From contig NZ_CP034562.1 of NCBI RefSeq assembly GCF_003970675.1, positions 3,401,001 to 3,465,000 of the forward strand: a stretch of 64,000 bases of DNA. The letters are read 5' to 3'. This DNA comes from Flammeovirga pectinis. Its GTDB lineage: Bacteria; Bacteroidota; Bacteroidia; Cytophagales; Flammeovirgaceae. The notes below the pieces were generated by a model. It had not been told where the DNA came from and did not search any database. It saw only the letters and a program-made list of their open reading frames with translations. Position 1 is the stretch's first letter. The number at the start of each line of letters is the position of its first letter. This document shows positions 53,712 to 61,690 of this stretch, one piece after another. The translations under genes were made by a program, and so were the position numbers.

Positions 53712-54338
53712 TTAAGTTGATTTAACTCTAACTTTTGATAAGATTAAATTTGCTATTGGTACCAAAGTAACCATCCCAATTACCCAGATTTCAAAACCTA
53801 TATAAGATAAACCTATACAAGCTATTGCTGCAATTGGATCCGCTAGGATTTCGTTAGATAAAATCCTGATTCTTTTAGTGTTTATTTCCTCCTTTAGAAG
53901 GTTGTGTTTTCTAGCATGTTGCACTTTCCAAAACGAAAAAACACCTAATAAACCCCAAACAGCACTAAAAACAGCTCTAAAATGTGGGTTACCTGATGTA
54001 AACTCTATGTTCATCTCAAAATAAGGATACAAACAGAGTAAAAAGAAGTAACCAAATGTGATCAATATTTGATTTAAGTTTGTCGATTTCATTGCATGGT
54101 GCACTTCGAAAAATTTAAACCAATGGATTACTAAAATTAGAAAACCAGTAATGTAAGGTATGATAGGTTTATCCCAAATCATTTGAGTATCCATTACTTT
54201 ATCTCCATCAACAATCTCGGTTTCTACATCAAAAATAACTAGTCCCAATACAGGTGTTGTCATGCTAATAGCAAAGAGTAACATCCCTAATTGACCGATA
54301 TATTTTAAGAAATAGGTATAGTCTCTAGATTCTTGCAT
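53712..54338 (-). CDS. Multi-pass membrane protein, possibly TMEM175-like
   Basis: A 208-residue protein with five or six hydrophobic helices. The segment with N-x-x-x-I-T-F-G-Y-F-F-L-L-C-L-Y-P-Y (about 88-105) loosely matches TMEM175-type channels, but the F-S-D motif of their first helix is not present. The relation is uncertain; a membrane protein of unknown function is the safe call. It lies between the second SDR and the barrel gene. Confidence 0.5.
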   Translation of the reverse strand: MQESRDYTYFLKYIGQLGMLLFAISMTTPVLGLVIFDVETEIVDGDKVMDTQMIWDKPIIPYITGFLILVIHWFKFFEVHHAMKSTNLNQILITFGYFFLLCLYPYFEMNIEFTSGNPHFRAVFSAVWGLLGVFSFWKVQHARKHNLLKEEINTKRIRILSNEILADPIAAIACIGLSYIGFEIWVIGMVTLVPIANLILSKVRVKST

Positions 54339-54358
54339 AATTTGTTAAGAAAGGATAA

Positions 54359-54390
54359 CTAACAGCCCATACCGAAATATGGGCTGTTAG
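54359..54390 (-). other. Intercistronic stem-loop between the SDR and membrane-protein genes
   Basis: A perfect 13-base stem, CTAACAGCCCATA / TATGGGCTGTTAG, with a 6-base loop. No T run follows on the minus strand. It lies in the 58-base gap. Confidence 0.7.
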
Positions 54391-54396
54391 AATTTT

Positions 54397-55197
54397 CTAT
54401 AAACCTGGTGCCATACCACCGTGAACCGGCAATACAATACCTGTGATATAACTTGCTGCTGGAGATGCTAAGTAAACAATTGCTTCTGCAATTTCACTTG
54501 GTTCAGCTGGACGACCTAAAGGAATACCCGCATTTTCTTTTGCAGCTGCTTCTTCCACTGAACAACCTTCTGCTTCTGCAATCGCTTTGTAAGCTTCTTG
54601 TAACATATCAGTATTGATAGCACCTGGAGCAACAACATTTGCTCGAATACCTTTTGAAGCTTGCTCAATAGCCAATACTTTTGTAGCACCTACTAAAGCG
54701 TGTTTTGTAGCAACATAAGGATAAGGCATTCCCATACCTGCAGCTATACCAGCCGTTGAAGCAACATTTACGATCGCTCCTCCACCTGATTTTTCCATAG
54801 CAGGAATAGCTCCTTTACATACAGCCATTGCTCCTTTTACATTTACGGCATAATTCGCATCCCAATCTTTATCCGTATTTTCATCCAATAAAGCAGAACC
54901 AAAACCAACACCTGCATTGTTTACTACGATATCTAAAGATCCGTAAGCATCCAATACTTGTTGTATTGCTGAATCAACTTGTGCAGCGTCAGAAACATCT
55001 ACTAAAACACCCATTGCTTCACCACCTTTGGCTTTAATATCAGCAACATTTGCTTCCATCCCTTCTTTAGAACTATTACGGCCAGTTAAAACCACTTTAG
55101 CTCCAAGCTCTGCTAATTTCTCAGCAATTGCTCTACCTAAACCTTTTGTTTTTGTAGCTCCAGTTACAAGAGCTACTTTATTTTCTAGAAGTTGCAT
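54397..55197 (-). CDS. Short-chain dehydrogenase/reductase (SDR), second in operon
   Basis: A 266-residue classical SDR. The NAD(P)-binding motif T-G-A-T-K-T-K-G-L-G (about residues 13-22), N-N-A-G (about 92), and the active site S...Y-x-x-x-K (Y-V-A-T-K, about 161-165) are present. It reduces or oxidises a ketone or alcohol. The Gly motif is longer than usual (T-K-T-K inserted), as in some glucose/3-oxoacyl-type SDRs. It sits between the Ldh2-type gene and the membrane-protein gene. Confidence 0.9.
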   Translation of the reverse strand: MQLLENKVALVTGATKTKGLGRAIAEKLAELGAKVVLTGRNSSKEGMEANVADIKAKGGEAMGVLVDVSDAAQVDSAIQQVLDAYGSLDIVVNNAGVGFGSALLDENTDKDWDANYAVNVKGAMAVCKGAIPAMEKSGGGAIVNVASTAGIAAGMGMPYPYVATKHALVGATKVLAIEQASKGIRANVVAPGAINTDMLQEAYKAIAEAEGCSVEEAAAKENAGIPLGRPAEPSEIAEAIVYLASPAASYITGIVLPVHGGMAPGL

Positions 55198-55212
55198 ATT
55201 TTATATTTTTCA

Positions 55213-55245
55213 CGTGGGAGGTGCTACAGTATAACATCTCCCACG
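55213..55245 (-). other. Intercistronic stem-loop between the Ldh2-type and SDR genes
   Basis: The arms CGTGGGAGGTG and CATCTCCCACG pair with one G-T mismatch around an 11-base loop. No T run follows. Confidence 0.55.
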
Positions 55246-55265
55246 ATATATTTTTAATTATTTAT

Positions 55266-56411
55266 TTATTTATTTCTTTGCGCTTCCCAATCAGCTCTTA
55301 AGCTTTCTTCAGTCATGCCATAACGACCTGCTTGCGTTTTGAAGAATGGCTCCCAGTGAGAATCCAATACTTCTACAATCTCCTCATCTTTAATGATTGA
55401 TTCATACCCTCTAGCACCTGGCATACCTGGCTTTCTCTGACCCGGACGAGCAGGAGAATCCTCGATTGCTTGTGCAAAACGATCTGATTTCGCTAAAACA
55501 TCACCTAAAGGACCAAAAACAGAAGGATCAATACAGATAAAGTAAGATCCACCTACTGAAGTTCCATTTGCAGTGCCATCAACAATATCACCTAAAGAAG
55601 GAACCTCTGGTGTAATTGTAGCACCTGGGTTAATAATTCCTGAAAGTAATTCGTTGAATAAGTTCAACATATATACTCTTGGGTTAGACAGTTGTTGGAA
55701 AGCGGATTGATTGTAAACACGACCATAACCTTCAATTGGCTCAGCATAAGGAGCTAAATCATTTGATGTTTCTCCTGTTTTAGGATCAATCACATAATCA
55801 CCTTTCAACTTAGTCCCTTGAAGAACTGCCTGTGCTGTATCAGCATCATACCACTCACAAAGTTTAGTTGACATCCATACTGGAGGCTTATCACCTGCAG
55901 GACCAATACCATCAAAAGGAGGAACTGCAATTGTATTTGACATACCACCTAACGGAGCACACATCGGTACTGAGTTATTTGAAGTTAATGCTACACAACC
56001 TGCTTGAGACGCTCTCCACGTATAAGAACCAAAAGAACCTGCATCGTTATGATTATGACCAAAAACAATAGCAATACCATGCTTCTTTGCTTTTTCAATA
56101 GCTAAATCAGCCATCTTAGTCAAAGTCCAATAACCTGAAGATTTTTTACCATCAAATGATGCCCAAGTATCACCTTCGCCTACAATTTCTGGTTCAGCTT
56201 TTATATCTAAAAGGTCCATTTGATGCATGATATCAATTGCTTCATACACTCCTAAACCTTGATTTAATTTACCTTGACGGATACCCAACATTAACGCATC
56301 TGCTACAGCATCTCCATGCTCTTCTGATGCACCTGCTGCCATCCAAGTTCTTTTTAATGCGTAGCGTAAGAAATCTGCATTTGTCGATTTTGTTTTTCCT
56401 GCTGCTCCCAT
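55266..56411 (-). CDS. Ldh2-family (malate/lactate-type) oxidoreductase
   Basis: A 381-residue NAD(P)-dependent enzyme of the malate/L-lactate dehydrogenase-2 family, which includes ureidoglycolate, malate and delta-1-piperideine-2-carboxylate/pyrroline-2-carboxylate reductases. The segment G-H-N-H-N-D-A-G-S-F-G-S-Y (about 114-126) corresponds to the family's catalytic-His region, and A-L-T-S-N-N-S-V-P-M-C-A-P-L-G-G (about 137-152) to its cofactor loop. The substrate is unknown, but a ketimine or 2-hydroxy acid would fit a nitrogen-compound pathway. Confidence 0.82.
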   Translation of the reverse strand: MGAAGKTKSTNADFLRYALKRTWMAAGASEEHGDAVADALMLGIRQGKLNQGLGVYEAIDIMHQMDLLDIKAEPEIVGEGDTWASFDGKKSSGYWTLTKMADLAIEKAKKHGIAIVFGHNHNDAGSFGSYTWRASQAGCVALTSNNSVPMCAPLGGMSNTIAVPPFDGIGPAGDKPPVWMSTKLCEWYDADTAQAVLQGTKLKGDYVIDPKTGETSNDLAPYAEPIEGYGRVYNQSAFQQLSNPRVYMLNLFNELLSGIINPGATITPEVPSLGDIVDGTANGTSVGGSYFICIDPSVFGPLGDVLAKSDRFAQAIEDSPARPGQRKPGMPGARGYESIIKDEEIVEVLDSHWEPFFKTQAGRYGMTEESLRADWEAQRNK

Positions 56412-56449
56412 TGTTATATTTTTTTAATTGTCAGATTATTTTTTTGTAG

Positions 56450-56470
56450 GGACGTAGCATTGCTACGTCC
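56450..56470 (-). repeat. REP-like palindrome between the SDR and Ldh2-type genes
   Basis: GGACGTAGC, loop of 3, GCTACGTCC is a perfect 9-base stem flanked by GTAG. It lies in the 87-base intercistronic gap and is not followed by a T run on the minus strand. Confidence 0.6.
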
Positions 56471-56498
56471 ATTAATTATATTTTTAAATAGATTTGAT

Positions 56499-57269
56499 CT
56501 ACTCAGCTGCTAACGTATTGTAAGCATCCATACTGAAACCAGCCGTAAAACCACCATCAACACCAATTACTTGACCGTTTACAAAGTCACAATCTTTAGC
56601 AGATAAGAAATGGATTAATGAAGCAACTTCTTCTGGCTCAGCAATACGACCTAACGGTACTGCTTTATGTTCCATACGTAATTGAGGCTGACCATCTTCT
56701 GTGTTGGCCATAGGTGTATTTACTGAAGTAGGAGCAATAACATTTACACGAATTCTACGATCACCTAATTCGATAGCTGCTGTTTTTGTAATACCCACTA
56801 CAGCCCATTTACTTGCTACATAAGGAGCTAAATATGCTACCCCTTGAACGGCTGCTGCTGAAGCTACATTGACAATACGGCCACCATCATTCATTAATGG
56901 CACACCGAATTTAATACCGTGTACAACACCTTTAGTATTGATACCAAAGTTCTTGTCAAAGTTGTCTAAATCAGTATCCATAATGGTTTCATAACCAAAA
57001 TTTGCACCTGCATTATTTACGATGATATCTATTTTACCATAAGTATCTACGGTTGTTTTCATCATATTTTGAACAGATTCAGGATTACCAACATCACACT
57101 GTACGAAAGTAGCTCCAATTTTCTCAGCAATCTCAGTACCGTCTTTACGACCAGAGATCACTACTTTCGCTCCTGCTTCAATAAAGCGTTCAGCTGATTT
57201 TAACCCAATGCCTGATGTACCACCAGTAATTACTGCAACTTGCCCTGCTAATGAAAAGAAATTTGCCAT
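56499..57269 (-). CDS. Short-chain dehydrogenase/reductase (SDR), first in operon
   Basis: A 256-residue classical SDR with T-G-G-T-S-G-I-G (about residues 15-22), N-N-A-G-A-N-F-G (about 86-93), and the catalytic Ser region V-A-S-A-A followed by Y-V-A-S-K (about 150-154). It should use NAD(P). It differs clearly from the second SDR of the operon, so the pathway probably has two separate redox steps. It lies 33 bases after the ureohydrolase gene. Confidence 0.9.
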   Translation of the reverse strand: MANFFSLAGQVAVITGGTSGIGLKSAERFIEAGAKVVISGRKDGTEIAEKIGATFVQCDVGNPESVQNMMKTTVDTYGKIDIIVNNAGANFGYETIMDTDLDNFDKNFGINTKGVVHGIKFGVPLMNDGGRIVNVASAAAVQGVAYLAPYVASKWAVVGITKTAAIELGDRRIRVNVIAPTSVNTPMANTEDGQPQLRMEHKAVPLGRIAEPEEVASLIHFLSAKDCDFVNGQVIGVDGGFTAGFSMDAYNTLAAE

Positions 57270-57302
57270 TATAGTATTTGTTTAAAGTCTAAAGTTGATT
57301 GA

Positions 57303-58466
57303 TTAAAGTGTCACGTTACCCAAAGACATATCCCAAACAGTTGGGTTATCTACTCCACCGTTACGTCTCTTAGCACATTCAGCTAACCAGATTAATAATT
57401 TCCAGCTTAAGCCTGCAGCACAGTAACCAAATGTTTTTGCAGGGTCATTTTGAGGAGCATATTCTGCTACATCAGCACCTACAAGATTTACTTTACCAGA
57501 TAAACGTACTTCTCTTAGTACATCCCAACACCAGTTTAAATCTAAACCAAATGGTTCTACTGCAGAAGACGCAGAGTTATAAACAGGATCAAGTGCATCC
57601 AAATCAAACGTTAAGTAAGTTGGACCATCACCTACACGATCTATAATTTGTTGTGCTATAACTTTAGGATCTTCTCTACGGCACTCATCAGCTGTTAAGT
57701 ATTTCACACCGAAGTTATCTGCATGTCCACCTACTAAACCAGTCATTCTACCACGAATACCCATTGTAATCATTCTGTCAGCATCAATATGACCTTCTGC
57801 CATGTTACGAGTAAACATTGCACCTGAATGATATGGATAAGGAAAATCTGCATAAGTCACTAAATCAAAGTGTGCATCGAAGTGAATTACACTTAAAGGA
57901 CCATGTACCTCTGCTAATTTTGCAATTGGAATATATGAGATGGTATGATCTCCGCCCCAAGAGAAAGTAGAACACTTATTCTTTACAACAATATCATCAA
58001 AATGAGATAGACAAGTTTCTACTTCAGCAGAAAGATCAAACTGACCATAAGTATCAATTGTACCGTAATCTATAATATTCGCCCAGTCAAATGGAATATC
58101 AAATTTACCATCTACCCAAGGTTCTGTTGTTCCCATGAAGTTTTTAGAAAGTTCACGTAATACTTTAGGACCGTATTTATGAGAAGCATTCATTGGTGCT
58201 GACTTCTCTAAAGGAAGACCTACAACTACAATATCTGCATTTTCTAATTCCTGAGAAAAAGGAGCCATAAAAGCACCTAAGTAATCTTTATTTAAGTTAG
58301 AAAGGAATTCAATACCTTTTCCGCCACCCATTGATTTCACTCTAGTTAAATGGTTCACCACATCTGGGTGGATACCATCTGTACTTCTAGAGTTTTCATA
58401 AAGATCTTTGTACTTAGCTAATTTTTCTTTGTCTAACGCAGGGTACTTTTTAATATCTTTTTTCAT
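57303..58466 (-). CDS. Ureohydrolase-family (agmatinase/arginase-like) enzyme with altered substrate loop
   Basis: A 387-residue enzyme of the arginase/agmatinase fold with an extra N-terminal stretch (about 1-60). Metal ligands are intact: G-G-D-H (171-174), D-A-H-F-D (197-201) and F-D-L-D-A-L-D-P (287-294). The usual H-G-x-x-F and P-G-T-G-T-P-x-P-G-G loops are replaced by H-S-G-A-M-F (213-218) and N-S-A-S-S-A-V-E-P-F-G (297-307), so the substrate is probably not plain agmatine or arginine. Ni- or Mn-dependent guanidino-compound hydrolases, including guanidine hydrolase-like proteins of about this length, are candidates. It heads the operon. Confidence 0.78.
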   Translation of the reverse strand: MKKDIKKYPALDKEKLAKYKDLYENSRSTDGIHPDVVNHLTRVKSMGGGKGIEFLSNLNKDYLGAFMAPFSQELENADIVVVGLPLEKSAPMNASHKYGPKVLRELSKNFMGTTEPWVDGKFDIPFDWANIIDYGTIDTYGQFDLSAEVETCLSHFDDIVVKNKCSTFSWGGDHTISYIPIAKLAEVHGPLSVIHFDAHFDLVTYADFPYPYHSGAMFTRNMAEGHIDADRMITMGIRGRMTGLVGGHADNFGVKYLTADECRREDPKVIAQQIIDRVGDGPTYLTFDLDALDPVYNSASSAVEPFGLDLNWCWDVLREVRLSGKVNLVGADVAEYAPQNDPAKTFGYCAAGLSWKLLIWLAECAKRRNGGVDNPTVWDMSLGNVTL

Positions 58467-58484
58467 GATTGTATTTTATAATTT

Positions 58485-58532
58485 GTAGTAATGAATTTTT
58501 AAAACGTAGTAATGTTTGAACGAAGTAGTAAT
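58485..58532. repeat. Three direct repeats GTAGTAAT in the operon leader
   Basis: GTAGTAAT (ATTACTAC on the minus strand) starts at 58485, 58506 and 58525, that is, at 21- and 19-base spacing, about two helical turns. A fourth copy lies at 51444-51451, upstream of the PHP hydrolase gene. They lie 19-66 bases before the ureohydrolase start and could be a regulator site array. Confidence 0.5.
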
Positions 58533-58538
58533 AAGCTA

Positions 58539-58554
58539 TTCAAACGATTGAATT
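58539..58554. promoter_or_regulatory. Near-palindromic motif, weaker copy
   Basis: TTCAAACGATTGAATT reads TTCAATCGTTTGAA on the minus strand, one base different from copy 1's core. It lies just upstream of the triple repeat. Confidence 0.35.
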
Positions 58555-58568
58555 AATGTATTGTAATT

Positions 58569-58594
58569 TAAAAACAGTCGCTTTTAAGCGGCTG
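58569..58594 (-). terminator. Terminator between the regulator gene and the nine-gene operon
   Basis: On the minus strand, CAGCCGCTT / AAGCGACTG (one T-G pair) with a short loop is followed by TTTTTAAATT. It lies 300 bases after the regulator's stop at 58895. The 58595-58894 stretch is A+T-rich, has no coding frame, and includes a short inverted repeat ATGATA-N5-TATCAT. Confidence 0.6.
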
Positions 58595-58894
58595 CAAATT
58601 AGAATACGACATTACGGAAAAGAAAGTTTCACTCTAGGGGTTAAATTGTTTGTGAATAACATTTAATGATTTGATTTGGTTATTTTGATAGGATTAGGTT
58701 ATGATATCTAGTATCATATAATTGTATGCAATATTAATAACAAACATTTACTAACAAGAGTGATTTGGAAATTAAAACTTAATCACACTATAAATATCTA
58801 ATTATCAGTATTTTAATTGACAAAATAGTAAAATTAAAGTGCTGTTTTTTCGTGAAATATCACTTTTGTGAAGTTTTTAACAGTAACTAATCTG

Positions 58895-60934
58895 CTAATT
58901 TTTGGTTTTAGCTATTGATAATTTTTTCATTTTTGAACGTAAAGTGGCCTCATTAATTCCTAGGTATTCAGAAGCACTATTTTTTCCACTCACTTTCCAC
59001 TTTGATAAGTTCAGTATATCTATTATATATTTTCGTTCAAACTCTTCTAATGATAAAATTTCTCTATTCTTTTTTTCCTTTTCCTTTTTGTATTCTTCAA
59101 AACCTGTCAGTTTCAGCGTTTTTCCTTTGGAGGTAAGTACAGCTTTCTGTAAAACCAATCGGAACTCTTTTATATTTCCAGGCCAATTATAAGACTGTAG
59201 TTTTTTTATTGAGGCTATAGATATCGAGAGTTTATCAATATTGTTTCTTTTACAAAATTGGGTAACAAAAATATCGGTTAAATAAGGGATATCAGATAAT
59301 CTGTTTTGTAACTCAGGAATATGTATATTATAAATACTCAAGTATTGATATAACTCTAAATTAAAACTTCTTTCTCTAACAAGCTGCTTTAAATCTTTTG
59401 TTGTAGTTACAATGAATTTTATATCATGCATTAAACGTTCGCTATCTTTTTCTTTTAAGAGAGATAATAAATGTTCTTGATCTGCTCCCGACATATTTTC
59501 TATATCTGAAATAATTAGTGTTCCATTATTCACTACATCTAAAATACTTCTATTACCTCCTTGGCTGTAAGAGCTACTATCATAATACTGCGTCTGAAAA
59601 ATTGATTTGATAGACTGATGGCAGTTGTAAACAATGTTAGGTTTATTAGCTCTACTACTTGATTTTATAATTAAATCTGCAACGTATTTCTTACCAGTCC
59701 CATTAGCTCCCTCAATAAGTACTGTACTTTTATAATTTGCTATTCTTTTAACCTCTTCTTCAATACTAGATGCAAAACTTCCTACAAATAACTCATTCGG
59801 TTTGTTATTATTTTGAGAGGCTACTTTTAAAATAGTATTTTCTTGTTCGAGTTCGTTTGTCAATTTACTTAGCTCTATTAACGTAGACTTTAACTTCTTT
59901 TGCTCTCTCTTTCTTTCTGTGATATCATACCCTATTATATAGGACTGCAAGTTTTCTGTGGTGTTTAAAGTAATAATAGAAGATTTAATATATTTCTTAG
60001 GTTTATCATTTGTATGAAAAATAGTTAAGTCACTAGTAGTATCTTCAGATTCAAGAGTTAATAAAGATGAGAGTTGTTTTTTCACTACCTCTTTCCCGAA
60101 AATTTCTATTGCATAGTTATTTATAAAATTGATATTTTTTTTCTCATCAAAACCTATTACATACAATCGTATATCTTGAATTAATTTATTAAAATTTTGA
60201 GAGAGAACTAAGAATTTTTCTTTATCCTTATTTCCTTTGTAGATATCACTAATCAAATCAAGATTAAAAAGTAATATTGAAAATATGATTGTATATTCTG
60301 ATATATAAACTGAGTTCTCAATAATTTCTTTATCTATTAATACATCATAAATATTACCTATTAAAAATAAAATAATTACATAAAATTGAATTTGATATCG
60401 AAAACTAGACTTCTTACTATCAGAACCTATGAGCATCCAAATAAAGTAGGCTATACCACTTCCATAAAAAATTAATATCGAATAATTATACCATTCAGAC
60501 ACTGTTCCTGAGAGAATATAGTAACTCTCATTACTGAAAAACATATATTCTCTTACATTATAGCCTCCATCAAATACAAAATTTTTATTCTGAATTATAA
60601 CTACAATCACAATAATAGCGGTTATTGTAGTTATTATTATGAAAGGTATCGTCCCTTTTTTCTTATTCAAAAAATAGATAAGGAAAAATATAGCTTCCAT
60701 TAATAACATATAGATTAATACAACAGCAAAAAATATACTTCGGTATTTATCTACATCAGTTTCTTGATGCATTATTGTAGAAGTGAGAATAAACAAACTC
60801 GATAGCATACAAATTCCACTATAAATTAATTGTATCTTATCTTTTCGAGATAACATATAATTTAGTATATACAGAAATGATAGGGTTATAAATATACCTG
60901 ATTGAATAGAATTAAATGTTGTAATGATTCCCAT
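58895..60934 (-). CDS. Membrane-anchored sigma54-activator-like regulator lacking GAFTGA
   Basis: A 679-residue protein. The first 225 residues hold about seven hydrophobic helices. A PAS-like region (about 245-340), a short coiled coil (345-370), an AAA+ domain (about 383-600) and a C-terminal Fis-type HTH (about 630-672) follow. Walker A is G-A-N-G-T-G-K-K (409-416). The GAFTGA loop is missing, and Walker B is changed (G-T-L-I-I-S-D-I where family members have G-T-L-F-L-D-E-I). W-P-G-N (584-587) is kept. It probably senses a membrane signal and controls transcription without normal sigma54 activation; its position next to the catabolic operon suggests a link. Confidence 0.8.
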   Translation of the reverse strand: MGIITTFNSIQSGIFITLSFLYILNYMLSRKDKIQLIYSGICMLSSLFILTSTIMHQETDVDKYRSIFFAVVLIYMLLMEAIFFLIYFLNKKKGTIPFIIITTITAIIVIVVIIQNKNFVFDGGYNVREYMFFSNESYYILSGTVSEWYNYSILIFYGSGIAYFIWMLIGSDSKKSSFRYQIQFYVIILFLIGNIYDVLIDKEIIENSVYISEYTIIFSILLFNLDLISDIYKGNKDKEKFLVLSQNFNKLIQDIRLYVIGFDEKKNINFINNYAIEIFGKEVVKKQLSSLLTLESEDTTSDLTIFHTNDKPKKYIKSSIITLNTTENLQSYIIGYDITERKREQKKLKSTLIELSKLTNELEQENTILKVASQNNNKPNELFVGSFASSIEEEVKRIANYKSTVLIEGANGTGKKYVADLIIKSSSRANKPNIVYNCHQSIKSIFQTQYYDSSSYSQGGNRSILDVVNNGTLIISDIENMSGADQEHLLSLLKEKDSERLMHDIKFIVTTTKDLKQLVRERSFNLELYQYLSIYNIHIPELQNRLSDIPYLTDIFVTQFCKRNNIDKLSISIASIKKLQSYNWPGNIKEFRLVLQKAVLTSKGKTLKLTGFEEYKKEKEKKNREILSLEEFERKYIIDILNLSKWKVSGKNSASEYLGINEATLRSKMKKLSIAKTKN

Positions 60935-61073
60935 TATACGATATATATTGAATGCATTTTCAATTGGAAAAATAGAAACTAATTTACCCTGAAAAATCCT
61001 TTAGCTATGATAATTTCATAAAAATAATCTAATAAAAGTAAATAGATTAATTAAAACACAACTTAAAAACTAA

Positions 61074-61087
61074 TCAATCGTTCGATT
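61074..61087. promoter_or_regulatory. Near-palindromic motif, copy 3
   Basis: TCAATCGTTCGATT, identical to copy 2, lies in the 192-base divergent gap between the regulator gene and the HNH-AP2 gene, 39 bases before the latter's ATG. In the regulator's direction it reads AATCGAACGATTGA, as in copies 1 and 2 relative to their genes. Confidence 0.5.
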
Positions 61088-61126
61088 TTTTATATATAAA
61101 CTTTATACCACCCTAATTTATTCAAT

Positions 61127-61672
61127 ATGTTGTGTAAAATAAAACTTAAAAATTCACCAGATTTTGTGTTGATTTCTAATCAAACGTTTGAGTATTTAGA
61201 AGTGAATAATTATTTAAAAGAAATTCAATTACTCAATAACTTAAGAAAGCATGTAAGTGGATATATTTTCTTTCAGAAGAATTACCCACTTAATAATGGA
61301 AAATATAAAAACGTTACTATCTATTTACATAAGCTAATTGCTGAAAGTTTTGTAGAAAAACCCTTAAGTAGTAAAAGGTTGTTTGTTCGCATTAAAAATG
61401 GCGATCCCTTAGATTGTAGAGAATCAAATTTAGAATGGGTTACTATGGCAGAATTAAGAAGACATCAATCACATAGAAATAGAACTGGTTTTAGAGGAGT
61501 TGTGCAAGTAAGTAAATCGAGCTATAGAGCTGTTTTATACTCAAAAGGCATTCGTCATAACTTAGGTTTATATCCAACAGCAGAAGCTGCAGCAAGAGCT
61601 TATAACCTAAAATCTGAAGAACTATTTGGAACAACTAGAGGTCTTAACCGAATTCATTCTTCGTTAAAATAA
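61127..61672 (+). CDS. Protein with degenerate HNH domain and AP2-type DNA-binding domain
   Basis: A 181-residue protein. Residues about 62-106 follow the HNH_3 homing-endonuclease pattern (L-H-K-L-I-A-E-S-F, then N-L-E-W-V-T), but the catalytic V-N-H-I-D-G-N segment is replaced by F-V-R-I-K-N-G-D, so nuclease activity is doubtful. Residues 119-168 match an AP2 domain (T-G-F-R-G-V, Y-R-A, L-G-L-Y, A-A-R-A-Y-N). It may be a domesticated homing endonuclease acting as a DNA-binding regulator. It is divergent from the membrane regulator and followed after 18 bases by a small membrane protein gene. Confidence 0.82.
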   Translation: MLCKIKLKNSPDFVLISNQTFEYLEVNNYLKEIQLLNNLRKHVSGYIFFQKNYPLNNGKYKNVTIYLHKLIAESFVEKPLSSKRLFVRIKNGDPLDCRESNLEWVTMAELRRHQSHRNRTGFRGVVQVSKSSYRAVLYSKGIRHNLGLYPTAEAAARAYNLKSEELFGTTRGLNRIHSSLK

Positions 61673-61690
61673 CCACTAAAATTTATAATT

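Noticed and set aside
56450..56470. Palindrome considered as an insertion-sequence end
   Set aside because: No transposase, target duplication or partner repeat is nearby; a REP-like intercistronic hairpin fits better.
54397..57269. The two SDR genes as a recent tandem duplication
   Set aside because: Their cofactor motifs and lengths differ clearly, so they are not near-identical copies.
58485..58532. GTAGTAAT repeats considered as a CRISPR array
   Set aside because: Units are 8 bases at 19-21-base spacing, only three copies, and no cas genes are present.
61127..61672. Possibility of an active homing endonuclease within an intron
   Set aside because: No interrupted gene flanks it, and the catalytic HNH residues are missing.
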